Shown here in pieces: positions 63,008 to 63,046 of a stretch of 63,046 bases of DNA. The DNA lies in contig FMBT01000530.1 of NCBI GenBank assembly GCA_900095095.1, positions 1 through 63,046 of the forward strand, in the 5' to 3' direction. Made by a program: the position numbers and the translations under genes. The notes beneath the pieces are model-generated. The model was not told the origin of the DNA. It worked only from the letters and a program-made list of their open reading frames with translations, and searched no databases. Positions within the stretch are counted from its first letter, which is position 1. The number at the start of each line of letters is the position of its first letter. Origin of the DNA: Fragilariopsis cylindrus CCMP1102 (lineage: Eukaryota; Bacillariophyta; Bacillariophyceae; Bacillariales; Bacillariaceae).

Positions 63008-63046
63008 ATGACACGCGCGTCGGATGCAAGTATTAAGTCGGAAACG
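63008..63046 (+). CDS. possible first codons of a gene leaving the right edge
   Basis: An ATG at 63008 in AAAATG context opens 13 codons (MTRASDASIKSET) to the window end with no stop. The upstream region (62690-63007) is CA/GA-rich like a 5' UTR. Too short for any identification. Confidence 0.2.
   Translation, partial: MTRASDASIKSET

Overview
The window is nuclear DNA of a photosynthetic stramenopile, most likely a diatom. The sequence-level reasons are: short spliceosomal introns (114-249 nt) with GTAAGT or GTACGT donors; AT-rich spacers full of microsatellites and long G/C homopolymers; bipartite plastid presequences with an AF motif right after a signal peptide (55694-56302, 57050-58785); and diatom-typical proteins (PT-rich secreted proteins, a Cys-rich CxWV/CPxTC module, leaderless ankyrin-like helical proteins, mTERF-like plastid proteins). 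I saw no operons, phage genes, CRISPR array or tRNA gene. Intron-exon models were built by hand and are accepted only where donor, acceptor and codon phase all agree.

Layout. 1-883 (-) is the N-terminus of a Zn/Cd P1B-ATPase-like protein with two HMA modules. 3301-6021 (-) is a secreted, extremely acidic repeat protein. 6622-8662 (+) is an ABCF ATPase. 8927-12711 (-) is a nuclear-looking HMG-box / Fe(II)-2OG oxygenase / WW fusion. 13241-15262 (+) is a type II membrane protein with a six-hairpin-glycosidase look. 15343-15882 (-) is a small QWTKK-repeat protein. 16867-18679 (+) is a Sec14 (CRAL-TRIO) + GOLD-like protein with a lipidation signal. 19194-20203 (-) has two HTH-like repeats. 20647-21174 (+) is a likely mitoribosomal mL59 protein. 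A decayed gene follows at 21330-21900 (-).

The middle holds a Tudor-like/helical-repeat nuclear protein (22540-25119, -), a SET/SMYD-like protein (25672-27858, +), a decayed CRAL-TRIO gene (28050-28330, -), and a GC-richer island with an unknown protein (29142-29954, -) and a renalase-like flavoprotein (30655-31974, +). After a 1.9-kb gene-poor spacer come a MATE transporter (33874-36405, +) and a secreted dirigent/AOC-like beta-barrel candidate (36723-37858, -).

38463-44681 is the most interesting block: an SF2 helicase with a C-terminal PDZ domain and a C5-cytosine DNA methyltransferase, head to head across a 1.1-kb spacer with a divergent direct repeat; another direct repeat lies just 3' of the helicase. 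Further right are an ankyrin-like protein (45118-46403, -), an NDUFAF7-like fragment (47141-47420, +), a coiled-coil membrane/secretory protein (47582-48565, -), an ADP-ribosyltransferase-like protein with a mitochondrial-like presequence (48954-50525, +), a five-segment M6 metalloprotease gene with a 14-nt microexon (50833-54320, -), an mTERF-like plastid protein (55694-56302, -), a plastid-targeted Shewanella-like phosphatase (57050-58785, +) and an NAD(P)-binding protein (59593-60573, -). 60586-63007 holds no recognisable gene.

An important caution: six otherwise well-formed genes each carry one or two single-base frame breaks at short homopolymers, and in every case adding or removing exactly those bases makes the total CDS length divisible by three. 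This looks like consensus error rather than six pseudogenes.
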